Assembly: GCA_018366035.1 (NCBI GenBank)
Contig: JAGZIW010000010.1
Coordinates: 1-64,000, forward strand
Reading direction: 5' to 3'
Source: Butyricicoccus pullicaecorum
GTDB lineage: Bacteria; Bacillota; Clostridia; Oscillospirales; Butyricicoccaceae
Length of the DNA: 64,000 bases
The notes beneath the pieces are model-generated. The model did not search any database. It saw nothing but the letters and a program-made list of their open reading frames with translations, and had not been told where the DNA came from. A program made the translations under genes and the position numbers. Below are positions 8,213-17,371 of this stretch, piece after piece. Position 1 is the first letter of the stretch. The number at the start of each line of letters is the position of its first letter.

Positions 8213-9379
8213 TTATGGCTCGATCCGGCGCACGCGAAGCATACCTGTTACGCCACGAATTGCCTCCAGCACAGCCTCTGTCGGCACCTCATTGACATCT
8301 ACAATCGTATACGCATACTCCCCACGCGAACGGTTCCCCATATTTTCAATATTCATTCCCTGTGCAGAAAGCGTTGCTGTAATCTGTGCAATCATATTTG
8401 GCACATTTCTGTGAATGAGGCACAAACGATGCCCGCCTTCATACGGAACCTTGAGGTTTGGGAAATTAACAGAATTACGAATGGTTCCCATTTCCAAAAA
8501 CTCTCTGATTTCCTTTGCCGCCATTTTGGCACAGTTATCCTCACTTTCCGGAGTTGATGCACCAAGATGCGGCATAACAACTGCATTCTTTTGCGCCAGC
8601 ATGATTTCTGATGCAAAATCGGATACATATCGCGCAACTTTTCCAGACTCCAGAGCGTCTGCCATTGCCTCTTCATCTACCAGCTCTCCACGAGCAATAT
8701 TGACAATGCGCACACCGTCCTTCATTTTCGCAATTGCCTCTGCATGAATCATATGCTTCGTATCCGGTGTAAATGGTACATGCAGCGTAATATAATCACA
8801 GCCTGCAAAGATTTCATTGACATCTGTAATATGCTTGACTGCGCGGGACAGCTTCAGCGCACCATCTACTGATAGATACGGGTCATACCCCCATACTTCC
8901 ATATCCAATGCCACAGCCGCATTTGCAACCTGCACGCCAATTGCCCCAAGACCAATAACGCCCAAACGCTTTCCTGAAATCTCCGGTCCTGCAAATTTAG
9001 ACTTTCCCTTTTCCGCTGCCGGTCCGATATCTGGAGTGCCTGCAAGCGCCTTTGTCCACTCGATTCCCCCTGCAATATCACGGGACGCCATCATCAGACT
9101 GCAAATTACCAGTTCCTTTACTGCATTTGCATTCGCGCCCGGCGTATTGAATACCACAATCCCTTCCTCTGCACAGCGCTCCAGCGGAATATTGTTGACA
9201 CCTGCACCCGCTCGCGCAATACATTTGAGGTTTTGGGGAAACTGTGTCTCATGCAGCTTTGCCGAACGCACCAGCACCGCATCATAGCTTTCACAGTCTT
9301 CGCTATATGTATACTTTTGCGGATCAAGACATTCAAGACCCACCTTAGAAATTTTATTAAAAAGCTTTACTTCATACAT
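8213..9379 (-). CDS. serA: D-3-phosphoglycerate dehydrogenase
   Basis: SerA oxidises 3-phosphoglycerate to 3-phosphohydroxypyruvate with NAD+, the first step of serine synthesis. The 388-residue protein has the Rossmann motif GVIGLGAIGVQVANAA (about 140-155), the catalytic-region motif NIARGELVDEEAM and the active-site histidine in MPHLGAST. A C-terminal ACT domain (about 318-388) is the probable serine-feedback site. It starts 14 bp after serC, so the two form a serCA operon ending at the terminator at 8154-8192. Confidence 0.95.
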   Translation of the reverse strand: MYEVKLFNKISKVGLECLDPQKYTYSEDCESYDAVLVRSAKLHETQFPQNLKCIARAGAGVNNIPLERCAEEGIVVFNTPGANANAVKELVICSLMMASRDIAGGIEWTKALAGTPDIGPAAEKGKSKFAGPEISGKRLGVIGLGAIGVQVANAAVALDMEVWGYDPYLSVDGALKLSRAVKHITDVNEIFAGCDYITLHVPFTPDTKHMIHAEAIAKMKDGVRIVNIARGELVDEEAMADALESGKVARYVSDFASEIMLAQKNAVVMPHLGASTPESEDNCAKMAAKEIREFLEMGTIRNSVNFPNLKVPYEGGHRLCLIHRNVPNMIAQITATLSAQGMNIENMGNRSRGEYAYTIVDVNEVPTEAVLEAIRGVTGMLRVRRIEP

Positions 9380-9393
9380 GACAGCTTCCCCCC

Positions 9394-10482
9394 TCAGCCA
9401 TTTTCTTTCGCAAACTTCTGCATAAAGTCTACCAATGTCTCAACACCCTCATACGGCATTGCATTGTAGATCGATGCACGCATGCCGCCCACCAGACGGT
9501 GCCCCTTGAGATTGGACATGCCATGCGCCGCCGATTCTTTCACAAACCTTGCGTCGAGTTCTTCGTTTCCTGTGCGGAATGTCACATTCATGAGCGAGCG
9601 GGAATCTGCGCGGGCAGCCGGCTGATAAAAAGACTGGCTGTCCAGATAATCATAAAGCAGCTTTGCCTTCTTTTCGTTACGCTTTTGCATTTCGGCAAGT
9701 CCACCGACCTCCTGCTCAATCCATTCGAGAACAAGCCCCAGCATATAGATCGCATAGGTCGGCGGGGTATTGTACATACTTTCCTTATCTGCCATAAGCT
9801 TCCAGTCAAGCATGACAGGCATCTTGTCCTTTGGATAAAAGCCCAGCAAATCCTCGCGCACAATCACAACAGTCAGTCCTGCTGGACCCATGTTCTTCTG
9901 CGCACCTGCCATAATAACACCATACTGGCAAACATCAATCGGCTTTGACAAAATATGAGAGGACATATCCGCAACCACCGGAACCCCATTGGTCTGCGGG
10001 CAGTATTTCCACTCGGTGCCAAAAATGGTATTATTGGAGCAGTGGTAGAAAAAGTCTGCATCAGGGGACAGATCCAGTTCCTCCTGACTTGGGATATAGG
10101 AAAAGTTCTCTGCCTCTGAAGATGCCGCGACATGGATATTACCAAACTTTTTGGCCTCCTTGTACGCATTCATCGCAAAGTTTCCGGTCAGCGCATAATC
10201 GGCGTTGCCGGTACGCATCAAATTGAGCGGAATCGCGGAGAACTGCATGGTTGCACCACCCTGCAAGAAAAGCACCTTATAGTTTTCAGGAATACCCATC
10301 ACGCGACGCAGAGAGGCTTCCGTAGACTTGATAATGGAGTCATACACCTTAGATCGGTGACTCATCTCCATAACTGACATGCCTGAACCATTATAGTTCA
10401 GCATCTCAGCAGCAGCACGCTCCAATACCGGAACGGGCAGCATCGAAGGACCTGCGGAAAAGTTGAAGATTCTTTCTGTCAT
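9394..10482 (-). CDS. serC: Phosphoserine aminotransferase
   Basis: SerC is a PLP enzyme that transaminates 3-phosphohydroxypyruvate to phosphoserine using glutamate. The protein is 362 residues from the ATG at 10482, where it begins like the family with a FNFSAGPSMLP motif. The longer reading frame from 10551 has no support. AGGT lies 8 nt upstream. The PLP lysine is in AGAQKNMGPAG. It forms an operon with serA behind a good promoter. SerB is not in the window. Confidence 0.95.
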   Translation of the reverse strand: MTERIFNFSAGPSMLPVPVLERAAAEMLNYNGSGMSVMEMSHRSKVYDSIIKSTEASLRRVMGIPENYKVLFLQGGATMQFSAIPLNLMRTGNADYALTGNFAMNAYKEAKKFGNIHVAASSEAENFSYIPSQEELDLSPDADFFYHCSNNTIFGTEWKYCPQTNGVPVVADMSSHILSKPIDVCQYGVIMAGAQKNMGPAGLTVVIVREDLLGFYPKDKMPVMLDWKLMADKESMYNTPPTYAIYMLGLVLEWIEQEVGGLAEMQKRNEKKAKLLYDYLDSQSFYQPAARADSRSLMNVTFRTGNEELDARFVKESAAHGMSNLKGHRLVGGMRASIYNAMPYEGVETLVDFMQKFAKENG

Positions 10483-10558
10483 CGCTTGTGACCTGCCTTT
10501 CATTTTTTCAGGCGCTGCTGCATGCCCTATCACAAAGCAAACAGACAGCACTATCTTA

Positions 10559-10578
10559 GCACTTTATAAGTCTAAAGT
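10559..10578 (-). promoter_or_regulatory. Hairpin at the serC transcript start
   Basis: CACTTTA-GACTTA-TAAAGTG lies within the first few nucleotides of the predicted serC transcript. It may stabilise the 5' end; there is no evidence for a regulatory role. Confidence 0.35.
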
Positions 10579-10590
10579 GTGAATGAAGCT

Positions 10591-10619
10591 ATTATATCTC
10601 TCTTATCTGTGATATGCAA
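10591..10619 (-). promoter_or_regulatory. serCA promoter
   Basis: TTGCAT (10619-10614), a 17-bp spacer and TATAAT (10596-10591) lie on the minus strand, divergent from the queG-like operon promoter. Confidence 0.75.
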
Positions 10620-10642
10620 GTGTTTTCCTCACAATTCTTTTA

Positions 10643-10651
10643 TGCTATACT
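10643..10651 (+). promoter_or_regulatory. Extended -10 promoter of the queG-holB-ricT operon
   Basis: TGC-TATACT lies about 30 bp before the first gene. The -35 region is poor, as is common with an extended -10. Confidence 0.5.
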
Positions 10652-10681
10652 GTAAAAAAAACAAATTTTGGAGGGCTATTT

Positions 10682-11497
10682 TTGAACATTCTGGATAGTC
10701 TGTGCATGTCACACGGACTTTGCGCATTGGGTGTGTGTAAATACGACACACTATATCCGCAAATGAGCGATGCACAGCGCACAGGACTTGCACGGCGTAT
10801 CGACCATGCACGCAGCGTGCTTGTCACGGTGCTTCCCTACCCCGCAGAACCGTCTTCCGGCAACCTCTCCCTCTACGCCCGCGCCAGAGATTATCATATT
10901 GTACTGGGAGAAAAGCTGAAAGCCGCCGCAGACACCTTGCGCGCACAATATCCCTGCCACACCTTTGCCGTATTGGTAGATGACTCCCCTTTACCCGAAG
11001 TCTATGCCGCCGCCTGCGCAGGACTTGGAAAAATCGGCACGCACGGTCTGCTGATTCACCCCGTCTATGGCAGTTATGTTTTCATCGGCACCATTGTCAC
11101 CGATTTGGAATTGCCTGCAACCGGAGATACGCCTGCACCCTGTCTGCAATGCGGCGCCTGCTTGCGGGCTTGCCCTGTGGATTTGGATAAATCGCGCTGC
11201 CTTTCTGCTCTCACCCAACAGGGTGGTGCACTCAGTGCCGAGCAGGAAGCACTGGTGCGGGAGCACCCACTCATCTGGGGCTGTGATACCTGCCAGCTGG
11301 TCTGCCCGCTCAACCGCAGCATACCGCCAGCAGAGATTCCAGATTTTACACAAAACCGTATCTGCTCCCTTGAGCTTTCCGATTTAGAGGGCTTGACGCG
11401 CAAGCAGTTTGCTGCCAAATATCCCGATCGTGCTTTTACATGGCGCGGTCCTGCACCACTTCGACGCAATCTGACCCTAAAAAAAGAGGAGAACTAA
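10682..11497 (+). CDS. Epoxyqueuosine reductase-like iron-sulfur protein (QueG family, short)
   Basis: QueG reduces epoxyqueuosine in tRNA to queuosine using cobalamin and two [4Fe-4S] clusters. The 271-residue protein has the DUF1730-type core with GLGKIGTHGLLI and GSYVFIG, then two ferredoxin-like cysteine motifs, CLQCGACLRACP and CDTCQLVCP. The usual C-terminal HEAT-repeat region is absent, so it is about 100 residues shorter than well-studied QueG. The start is TTG, with GGAGGG 6 nt upstream. It heads an operon with the decarboxylase and holB genes. The QueG role is likely but a related reductase cannot be excluded. Confidence 0.78.
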   Translation: MNILDSLCMSHGLCALGVCKYDTLYPQMSDAQRTGLARRIDHARSVLVTVLPYPAEPSSGNLSLYARARDYHIVLGEKLKAAADTLRAQYPCHTFAVLVDDSPLPEVYAAACAGLGKIGTHGLLIHPVYGSYVFIGTIVTDLELPATGDTPAPCLQCGACLRACPVDLDKSRCLSALTQQGGALSAEQEALVREHPLIWGCDTCQLVCPLNRSIPPAEIPDFTQNRICSLELSDLEGLTRKQFAAKYPDRAFTWRGPAPLRRNLTLKKEEN

Positions 11498-11498
11498 T

Positions 11499-12854
11499 AT
11501 GTCTGCACCACTTTATGACGCACTTTGTGCACTTTCTCAAAAAAGGACCATTCGTTTCCACATGCCCGGGCATAAGGGACAGCCGGTCCTTCCAGACTTT
11601 TCCCCTATTTTACCGCTGGACTTTACCGAAATTTACGAAACCGGCAATCTCTATACAGGAGAAGGACCTATCCGTCTTGCAGAAGAACAGGCTGCACGCT
11701 TTTATCACGCCGCAGACTGCCATTTCCTAACAGGTGGTTCTTCTCAGGGGGTTCATGCCATGCTGTATGCGGCAGCTGGCTGCGGCAGTTCGGTTTTATT
11801 TGACCGCAACTGTCACAAGTCGTGTGCCCATGCGGCAGCCATGCTGGATTTGACTCCTACTTTTGTATTCCCCTCTATTTTAGAGCCTTACGGGATTCCT
11901 GAACTGCTTGATCCATCTGCAATCCACGCGGCACTCAAGCAGCACCCCGAAATCAAAACTGTTTTCATCACCTCTCCCAATTACTATGGAATTTGTCAGG
12001 ATATCGCTGCAATCGCTGACATTTGCCACGCTCATGGTGCAAAGCTGCTCGTCGATGCCGCACACGGCGCACACTTTCCCGCTGTTGGTTTGAAAAGTCC
12101 CATACAGCTGGGCGCCGACCTCGCTGTACTCAGTGCACATAAAACACTCTATGCAATGGGGCAAGCAGCTATGATCCTGTCAAACGGCACTATCGATTGC
12201 ACAAAACTGCGCGAGGGTGCCGCACTATTTGGCACCTCCAGTCCGTCCTACGCGATTTTGGCAAGCCTTGATCTTGCGCGCAATGCACTTGAGCAGGACG
12301 ACAGCTACCAAAAAACTGCACAGGCTGTGGATAAACTGAAATCGCATCTGTCACACACCCACTTTCTGCCGCTCTCAGAAGCGGTTCCCCTTGACCCCTG
12401 CCGACTCACCATTTCGACCGCAGGAACCAATCTGTCAGGAAATATGTTGTCCCACCTCCTTTATACACGCTTTGGCATTGCCTGCGAGATGAGTGACCTT
12501 CGCAATATCGTGTGCATTGTCACCCCCGCCGACCTGCCGCAAAATCTTTTCTTGCTCGAGCAAGCACTTTTGGAGCTATCCCGAGAAGTACAGCAGGCTG
12601 CCCAACCAGCACCACTTGCTCCACTCCCCCAGCCCAAACCCGCTGTATCCGTCCGCAGTGCCATGCTCGGTCCATGCTATGACCTCCCGCTGTCCGATTT
12701 ACGGTCCGGTATGGTGTGCGCCCGTCCGGTCACTCCATATCCCCCGGGTGTTCCCGTGCTCTGGGCCGGAGAAGAAATCACCCAGCAACACATTGTATTT
12801 CTCACAAATCAATGTTATAATACCGTTAGCCGTGTTTTTCTGTCTACGCAGTAA
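11499..12854 (+). CDS. Orn/Lys/Arg decarboxylase family protein (YaaO-like)
   Basis: This fold-type I PLP enzyme of 451 residues opens with the family motif HMPGHKG, has DAAHGAHF (the aspartate that contacts PLP) and the Schiff-base lysine in SAHKTL, and ends with a short C-terminal domain. It is close to the YaaO group, which lies next to tmk and holB in Bacillus; the substrate, usually arginine or lysine, is not settled by sequence. AGAGGAGA lies before the ATG, 1 nt after the queG-like stop. Its place upstream of darA-holB-ricT is conserved in Firmicutes, though tmk is missing here. Confidence 0.88.
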   Translation: MSAPLYDALCALSQKRTIRFHMPGHKGQPVLPDFSPILPLDFTEIYETGNLYTGEGPIRLAEEQAARFYHAADCHFLTGGSSQGVHAMLYAAAGCGSSVLFDRNCHKSCAHAAAMLDLTPTFVFPSILEPYGIPELLDPSAIHAALKQHPEIKTVFITSPNYYGICQDIAAIADICHAHGAKLLVDAAHGAHFPAVGLKSPIQLGADLAVLSAHKTLYAMGQAAMILSNGTIDCTKLREGAALFGTSSPSYAILASLDLARNALEQDDSYQKTAQAVDKLKSHLSHTHFLPLSEAVPLDPCRLTISTAGTNLSGNMLSHLLYTRFGIACEMSDLRNIVCIVTPADLPQNLFLLEQALLELSREVQQAAQPAPLAPLPQPKPAVSVRSAMLGPCYDLPLSDLRSGMVCARPVTPYPPGVPVLWAGEEITQQHIVFLTNQCYNTVSRVFLSTQ

Positions 12855-12884
12855 ATTTTTCGGCGATAAAAGGAGGGCTTTCTA

Positions 12885-13208
12885 ATGAAAATGCTGCTCG
12901 CAATCATCAATTATGACGACGCGCATTGTGTCATGGGACATCTGATGGAAGCTGGATTTCAAATTACCAAGCTTGCTACAACGGGTGGTTTCCTGCGTGC
13001 CGGCAATGTCACCGTCCTGATTGGTTTGGAGGACTCCCGTGTGGAGGAAGCCATGGGAATTATCCGAAAATATTGCAACACCCGCACACAAATGATGCCA
13101 ACTGCCCCCAATATCGGCATCGGCTTTCAGCCGCCTATGCCCGTTGAGGTCTCTGTCGGCGGAGCAACTGTATTTGTTCTGAATGTAGAACAATTTGAAA
13201 AGCTATGA
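12885..13208 (+). CDS. darA: Cyclic di-AMP receptor, PII-like (DarA/PstA, YaaQ)
   Basis: This 107-residue PII-like protein matches the YaaQ/DarA family, trimeric receptors that bind c-di-AMP. Typical features are the N-terminal strand KMLLAIINYDDA, the central TTGGFLRAGNVTVLIG region and a C-terminal strand ending in VFVLNVEQFEKL. AGGAGG precedes the ATG. Its stop codon overlaps the holB start (ATGA), showing translational coupling. The target of the receptor is not established in most species. Confidence 0.92.
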   Translation: MKMLLAIINYDDAHCVMGHLMEAGFQITKLATTGGFLRAGNVTVLIGLEDSRVEEAMGIIRKYCNTRTQMMPTAPNIGIGFQPPMPVEVSVGGATVFVLNVEQFEKL

Positions 13209-14080
13209 TGCTGGGATTTGACACCATTTCCGGTAATGACGCGCTCAAAGCCAGCCTGCGGACCGCGCTCAACCGCCGTTTTCCGCAGGCTGTTCTGCTA
13301 TCTGGTCCACAAGGAAGCGGCACACTGGAATTTGCACAGGCAATTGCTGCTGCCCTGCTCTGTACCAGTTCTGATACCCGTCCCTGCGGTGCCTGCCCAT
13401 CTTGCTTAAAGCTCGCACACGGAACCCACCCTGACCTCATCTGTCTCAATGAGGGCGATGCTGAAATCAAGGTTGAGCATGCCCGCAATATTCGAGCGGA
13501 AGCGACAATCCTTCCCAATGATGGCAGCCGCAAGGTATTTATCCTGCACGGCGCGGATCACATGAACACCAGTGCACAAAATGCACTGCTCAAGGTTCTG
13601 GAGGAACCTCCGCGCTACACATTCTTTTTGCTGACAGCAACACAGCCTGAGCTGCTCTTGCCAACGATTCGGTCGCGCTGCACCATTTATCAGCTGGCAC
13701 CGCAGCCGGTTCCCGTCTCAGATGATTCTGCACTTTTAGAATCTGTGAGTGCATTTATGAGCGCACTGCAGAAGGGCGATGAATATGCACTGCTACTTGC
13801 CGCACATAAGTTTTCAAAATTGAACAAGACCATCTTTCGGCAGGCTATGGAGCTTGTTGGCATCGCGCTCCGCGATGCCGCACTGTATAAGCTCCACGCT
13901 GCCCCCCTGCTTCCGTCACTGCATACGGAATCCTGTGATCTGCCGGTGCAAAAGCTGCTTGCAGTCTACGACCTTGTGTCTAAGATTTCGTACCGCGCAG
14001 AGGGAAACGCCAGTATTCCGCTGCAATGTGCCGTTCTCGCCGCAGATACCTACCGGATCTGCTGTCCCCCGCGTGACTGA
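13205..14080 (+). CDS. holB: DNA polymerase III, delta prime subunit
   Basis: The delta prime subunit is part of the clamp loader that opens the beta clamp. The 291-residue AAA+ protein has a P-loop-like GPQGSGT (34-40), a four-cysteine zinc site (C53, C61, C64, C67) and the sensor motif TIRSRC. ALLKVLEEPP is a strong family signature. The start codon overlaps the darA stop by 4 nt; a second ATG follows at once. In Bacillus, yaaR lies between yaaQ and holB; it is absent here. Confidence 0.95.
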   Translation: MMLGFDTISGNDALKASLRTALNRRFPQAVLLSGPQGSGTLEFAQAIAAALLCTSSDTRPCGACPSCLKLAHGTHPDLICLNEGDAEIKVEHARNIRAEATILPNDGSRKVFILHGADHMNTSAQNALLKVLEEPPRYTFFLLTATQPELLLPTIRSRCTIYQLAPQPVPVSDDSALLESVSAFMSALQKGDEYALLLAAHKFSKLNKTIFRQAMELVGIALRDAALYKLHAAPLLPSLHTESCDLPVQKLLAVYDLVSKISYRAEGNASIPLQCAVLAADTYRICCPPRD

Positions 14081-14125
14081 GACATCGCACACGCGGCTAA
14101 ACTAAAATGGAGGAACCACTTTTTT

Positions 14126-15259
14126 ATGATTGTTATCGGTGTCCGATTCAAACGAGTCGGCAAAGTATATTATTTTGACCCGTGCGGTTTGACCGTAAAG
14201 TCGGGTCAGCATGTCATTGTGGAGACTGCACGCGGCATCGAATGTGGTGCGTGTGCGATGGGCAATACCGATGTTCCGGAATCTGATGTTGTCTCTCCAC
14301 TCAAAAAAATCATTCGCATCGCAACAGAGGACGATTTGGAAATCATGCGCAGCAACGAACAGCAGGCGCACGAAGCCTATCAGATTGCACGCCGCAAAAT
14401 CGAGGAACATGAACTCGATATGCGTCTTGTTGCCGTAGAATGTACCTTTGATCTCAATAAAATCCTGTTCTATTTTACCGCGGACGGCCGTGTAGACTTC
14501 CGCAGCCTTGTCAAAGATCTTGCTGCCATTTTCCGCACCCGTATCGAGCTTCGTCAAATTGGTGTCCGTGATGAGGCCAAAATGATTGGCGGACTGGGCA
14601 TTTGTGGACGTGAACTGTGCTGTTCTTCTTATCTGGACGATTTTCAGCCGGTATCCATCAATATGGCAAAGGAGCAAAACCTTTCGCTCAATCCTACAAA
14701 GATTTCTGGCACCTGTGGTCGTCTGATGTGCTGTCTCAAATATGAACATGAGGTATATACCGAGCTGCAAAAGGTCACACCAAAGACCGATAGTCTGGTA
14801 GAGACCCCTGAGGGACGCGGCACGGTATTATCGTCCCAAATGCTGCGTGGCACCTGCAAGGTACAGCTGGAGGACGCACCAGACGAGCCAAAGACCTTTT
14901 CCTGTACAGATTGTCATATGATTCGTTCTGGACGCGCCAAGAAAGGCTGCGGCGGCTGCCAATCGAAATCAGTCGAAATCGATCCCATGCAGGAGCAGAC
15001 CCCCTCTGCGGTGGCTGAACCGCCTGCCCGACCACGCAATGAAAAACCGCGGCGTGTCAAGGCTGCACCGCAAAGCAGTGAAGCCAGTCCAAATGTGCCT
15101 GCACATTCCGGACGCCCTGATGCTTTCGAGCGCCCGCGGCTCGTAAAAGCAGCACCCAAGCCCAGCGAAGAAGGCAGCGAATCTGCCGAAGCAAAAAAAC
15201 GCCGTCGCCGCCGGAATCCGGCAAAACGCCGCCCCTCCTCCAGCGAGGAAGAAAATTAA
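14126..15259 (+). CDS. ricT: PSP1-domain protein RicT (YaaT)
   Basis: RicT acts with RicA and RicF as an iron-sulfur complex that stimulates RNase Y-dependent mRNA processing in Bacillus and influences sporulation. The 377-residue protein has the PSP1 core (about 1-250) with the cysteine motifs GICGRELCCSSYL and GTCGRLMCCLKYE, plus further cysteines near 265-280. A basic, low-complexity tail follows (about 290-377), with two copies of an RPR..VKAAP motif and an arginine-rich end. That tail is an addition to the Bacillus form and could bind RNA. It closes the operon. Confidence 0.92.
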   Translation: MIVIGVRFKRVGKVYYFDPCGLTVKSGQHVIVETARGIECGACAMGNTDVPESDVVSPLKKIIRIATEDDLEIMRSNEQQAHEAYQIARRKIEEHELDMRLVAVECTFDLNKILFYFTADGRVDFRSLVKDLAAIFRTRIELRQIGVRDEAKMIGGLGICGRELCCSSYLDDFQPVSINMAKEQNLSLNPTKISGTCGRLMCCLKYEHEVYTELQKVTPKTDSLVETPEGRGTVLSSQMLRGTCKVQLEDAPDEPKTFSCTDCHMIRSGRAKKGCGGCQSKSVEIDPMQEQTPSAVAEPPARPRNEKPRRVKAAPQSSEASPNVPAHSGRPDAFERPRLVKAAPKPSEEGSESAEAKKRRRRRNPAKRRPSSSEEEN

Positions 15260-15272
15260 ATCAGCCCCTTTT

Positions 15273-15305
15273 GCGACTGTTTATTACAAACAGTCGCTTT
15301 TTTTT
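15273..15305 (+). terminator. Terminator of the queG-ricT operon
   Basis: A 10-bp stem, GCGACTGTTT/AAACAGTCGC (15273-15282 with 15288-15297), is followed by eight T. Confidence 0.92.
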
Positions 15306-15345
15306 ACAAAATACAATAAAAAGCCCGAATCTTCACTCCCTCATC

Positions 15346-15385
15346 TTGTCTTTATACTCTTGATATGCTATACTTAGTATATCAA
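15346..15385 (+). promoter_or_regulatory. marR promoter with overlapping palindrome
   Basis: TTGTCT (15346-15351), a 17-bp spacer and TATACT (15369-15374). A 26-bp imperfect palindrome (15360-15385, outer arms TTGATAT/ATATCAA) covers the -10, which suits repression by the MarR protein encoded immediately downstream. Confidence 0.65.
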
Positions 15386-15415
15386 ATTAACTAACCAAAC
15401 GGGAGGGAGGAAACC

Positions 15416-15856
15416 ATGTCAGAGCAAGATTCTATCAACGACTTTCTAGTTGATATCTGGACACGAATCAACAAAATTGAAGAACGTTCCCTCACAGCTG
15501 GTCTCGGGGATAAAATTTCAATTACAGAAATCCATATCATTGAAAAAATTGGTGCCAATCAGCCAAGCCGTATGTCTGCAATTGCCAAGCTGCTTGGCAT
15601 TACGCTGGCAACCTTGACGGTTGCATGCGACAAGCTGGAAAGCAAAGGCTTTATCCAACGGATTCGGGACGCTTCGGACAAGCGAGTTGTCAATATTTCT
15701 CTGACACCTCGCGGCGAAACCGTATATGCCTATCACAAGAATTTTCACGACCGCATGATTTCCGCAGCGCTCAGCGACTTGTCCGAGCAGGAAACCGAAC
15801 TGCTTGCGAGCAGCCTTAAAAAGCTCAAAAGCTTTTTTGAGGAAGAAGAATTTTAA
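15416..15856 (+). CDS. MarR-family transcriptional regulator
   Basis: This 146-residue protein has the MarR winged helix: MSAIAKLLGITLATLTVACDKLESKGFI is the DNA-reading region (about 58-85) and DKRVVNISLTPRG is the wing. It resembles FabT-type regulators of fatty-acid synthesis in clostridia, but no fab genes are in this window, so the target is open. GGGAGGAGG-like sequence lies before the ATG. A palindrome over its own -10 indicates autoregulation. Confidence 0.88.
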   Translation: MSEQDSINDFLVDIWTRINKIEERSLTAGLGDKISITEIHIIEKIGANQPSRMSAIAKLLGITLATLTVACDKLESKGFIQRIRDASDKRVVNISLTPRGETVYAYHKNFHDRMISAALSDLSEQETELLASSLKKLKSFFEEEEF

Positions 15857-15858
15857 TT

Positions 15859-15880
15859 GCCGCCTATGGGCGGCTTTTTT
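15859..15880 (+). terminator. marR terminator
   Basis: GCCGCC-TATG-GGCGGC followed by six T, immediately after the marR stop codon. Confidence 0.88.
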
Positions 15881-15917
15881 CCACCATGGTACATTTTCCA
15901 AAACTAAGAGGTATGCT

Positions 15918-17315
15918 ATGCTCACCTATCACTTGGATCACCATTCCAAAATGCCGCTTTATGAACAGCTTTACCGCGCAATCCGGCAGGATATTATGTC
16001 CGGCCATCTGTCCGGCGGCGACCGACTGCCTGCCAAGCGCCCCTTGGCAGCGCATTTACACATCAGTCAAATCACAGTCGAAACCGCCTATGGACAACTC
16101 ACCGCAGAAGGTTATGTATATGCCATTCCTCGCAGCGGCTATTTTGTCAAGCAGGTTGATACGCTCCCGCATACGATTTCGCGCCAGCCTCAGCCAACCT
16201 TATCTCAACCGGCTCCACCTGCTTTCATCTTTGATTTTAAGACCAATGTTGTAGATACCAATTGTTTTCCCTTTTCTACTTGGGCAAAGCTGTCACGCGC
16301 AGTTCTGACAGACTATGACCGCACATTACTTCTGGAGCCGGCCGCACAGGGTGTTCCCGCCCTGCGTGAACAAATCTGTAATCATCTCTATTCCTTTCGC
16401 GGCATTTCGGTCGAACCCGAGCAAATCATTGTCGGGGCAGGTTCTGAATATCTGGTCACCTTACTCATTCAGCTTCTGGGACGGCAGCGCACCTATGCCA
16501 TTGAGACCCCCGGCTACCCCAAGCTTACCAAAATTTTTCAGGCAAATGATGCCAATACCGTCCCCATTCCACTGGATACAGAGGGTCTGCATTTTGATAC
16601 GCTGTGCGCCTCCAACGCCTCTGTCGCCTACCTGACACCCTCCCATCACTTTCCGCTTGGCGTTGTCACCTCCGCAGCGCGGCGCTCCGCCCTGCTGCGC
16701 TGGGTCAATGAAGCGGAAAACCGTTACCTCATCGAAGACGACTATGACTCCGAATTTCGCTTTGTATCACGCCCCATTCCCGCACTGAAAGAACTCGACC
16801 ACAATGACAAGGTCATCTATCACAATACATTTGCCAAAAGCCTTTCCCCCTCCCTGCGCATAGGATATCTTGCATTGCCGCGCAGCTTGCTGCCTACTTA
16901 TCATGCGCGCTTTGGCAGCTATGCCTCTACCGTACCTGTATTTGAACAGTATACGCTGGCACGCTTTTTGGAAAACGGAAGCTTCGAACGGCATGTAAAC
17001 CGAATCCGCAATCTATATAAAGCGCGGCTGGACACTCTGCTTCACGCGCTGGCGCAGTCTGCATTGGCAGGACATTATCACATTTCCGGCGCGGAAGCGG
17101 GACTGCATTTGCTCTTACACATGAAAAACGGAATGACTGAAGATGAACTTGTCTCCTCCGCGGCAGCAAACGGTGTCCGCGTTTATGGATTGTCGCGCTA
17201 CTATATCGGCTCGGCTTCTGCCTGCCCACCTGCCACCGTCATCTTGGGATATGCCGGAATCCCCTCAGAGCAAATAAGCGCTGCGGTTTCCGCGCTGGAG
17301 CGTGCATGGAGATAA
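15918..17315 (+). CDS. MocR-type regulator (GntR helix-turn-helix fused to aminotransferase fold)
   Basis: The 465-residue protein has a GntR winged helix (about 1-75, with LPAKRPLAAHLHISQITVE) linked to a fold-type I aminotransferase-like domain (about 110-465). The PLP lysine lies in TFAKSLSPSLRIGYL and EDDYDSEF contains the conserved Asp. MocR regulators use PLP or an amino compound as effector and often control vitamin B6 or amino-acid genes. I chose the ATG at 15918 with AGAGG upstream; the frame extends upstream only by reading through marR. No target genes are adjacent. Confidence 0.9.
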   Translation: MLTYHLDHHSKMPLYEQLYRAIRQDIMSGHLSGGDRLPAKRPLAAHLHISQITVETAYGQLTAEGYVYAIPRSGYFVKQVDTLPHTISRQPQPTLSQPAPPAFIFDFKTNVVDTNCFPFSTWAKLSRAVLTDYDRTLLLEPAAQGVPALREQICNHLYSFRGISVEPEQIIVGAGSEYLVTLLIQLLGRQRTYAIETPGYPKLTKIFQANDANTVPIPLDTEGLHFDTLCASNASVAYLTPSHHFPLGVVTSAARRSALLRWVNEAENRYLIEDDYDSEFRFVSRPIPALKELDHNDKVIYHNTFAKSLSPSLRIGYLALPRSLLPTYHARFGSYASTVPVFEQYTLARFLENGSFERHVNRIRNLYKARLDTLLHALAQSALAGHYHISGAEAGLHLLLHMKNGMTEDELVSSAAANGVRVYGLSRYYIGSASACPPATVILGYAGIPSEQISAAVSALERAWR

Positions 17316-17341
17316 AAAGGACTGCAAATGCAGTCCTTTTT
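17314..17341. terminator. Bidirectional terminator between mocR and the SLH gene
   Basis: An 8-bp stem, GGACTGCA/TGCAGTCC (17319-17326 with 17329-17336), is flanked by A5 and T5. It serves the plus-strand mocR and the minus-strand SLH gene. Confidence 0.85.
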
Positions 17342-17371
17342 GTTGCCTCTCTTGGGTCATACGACACAAAA

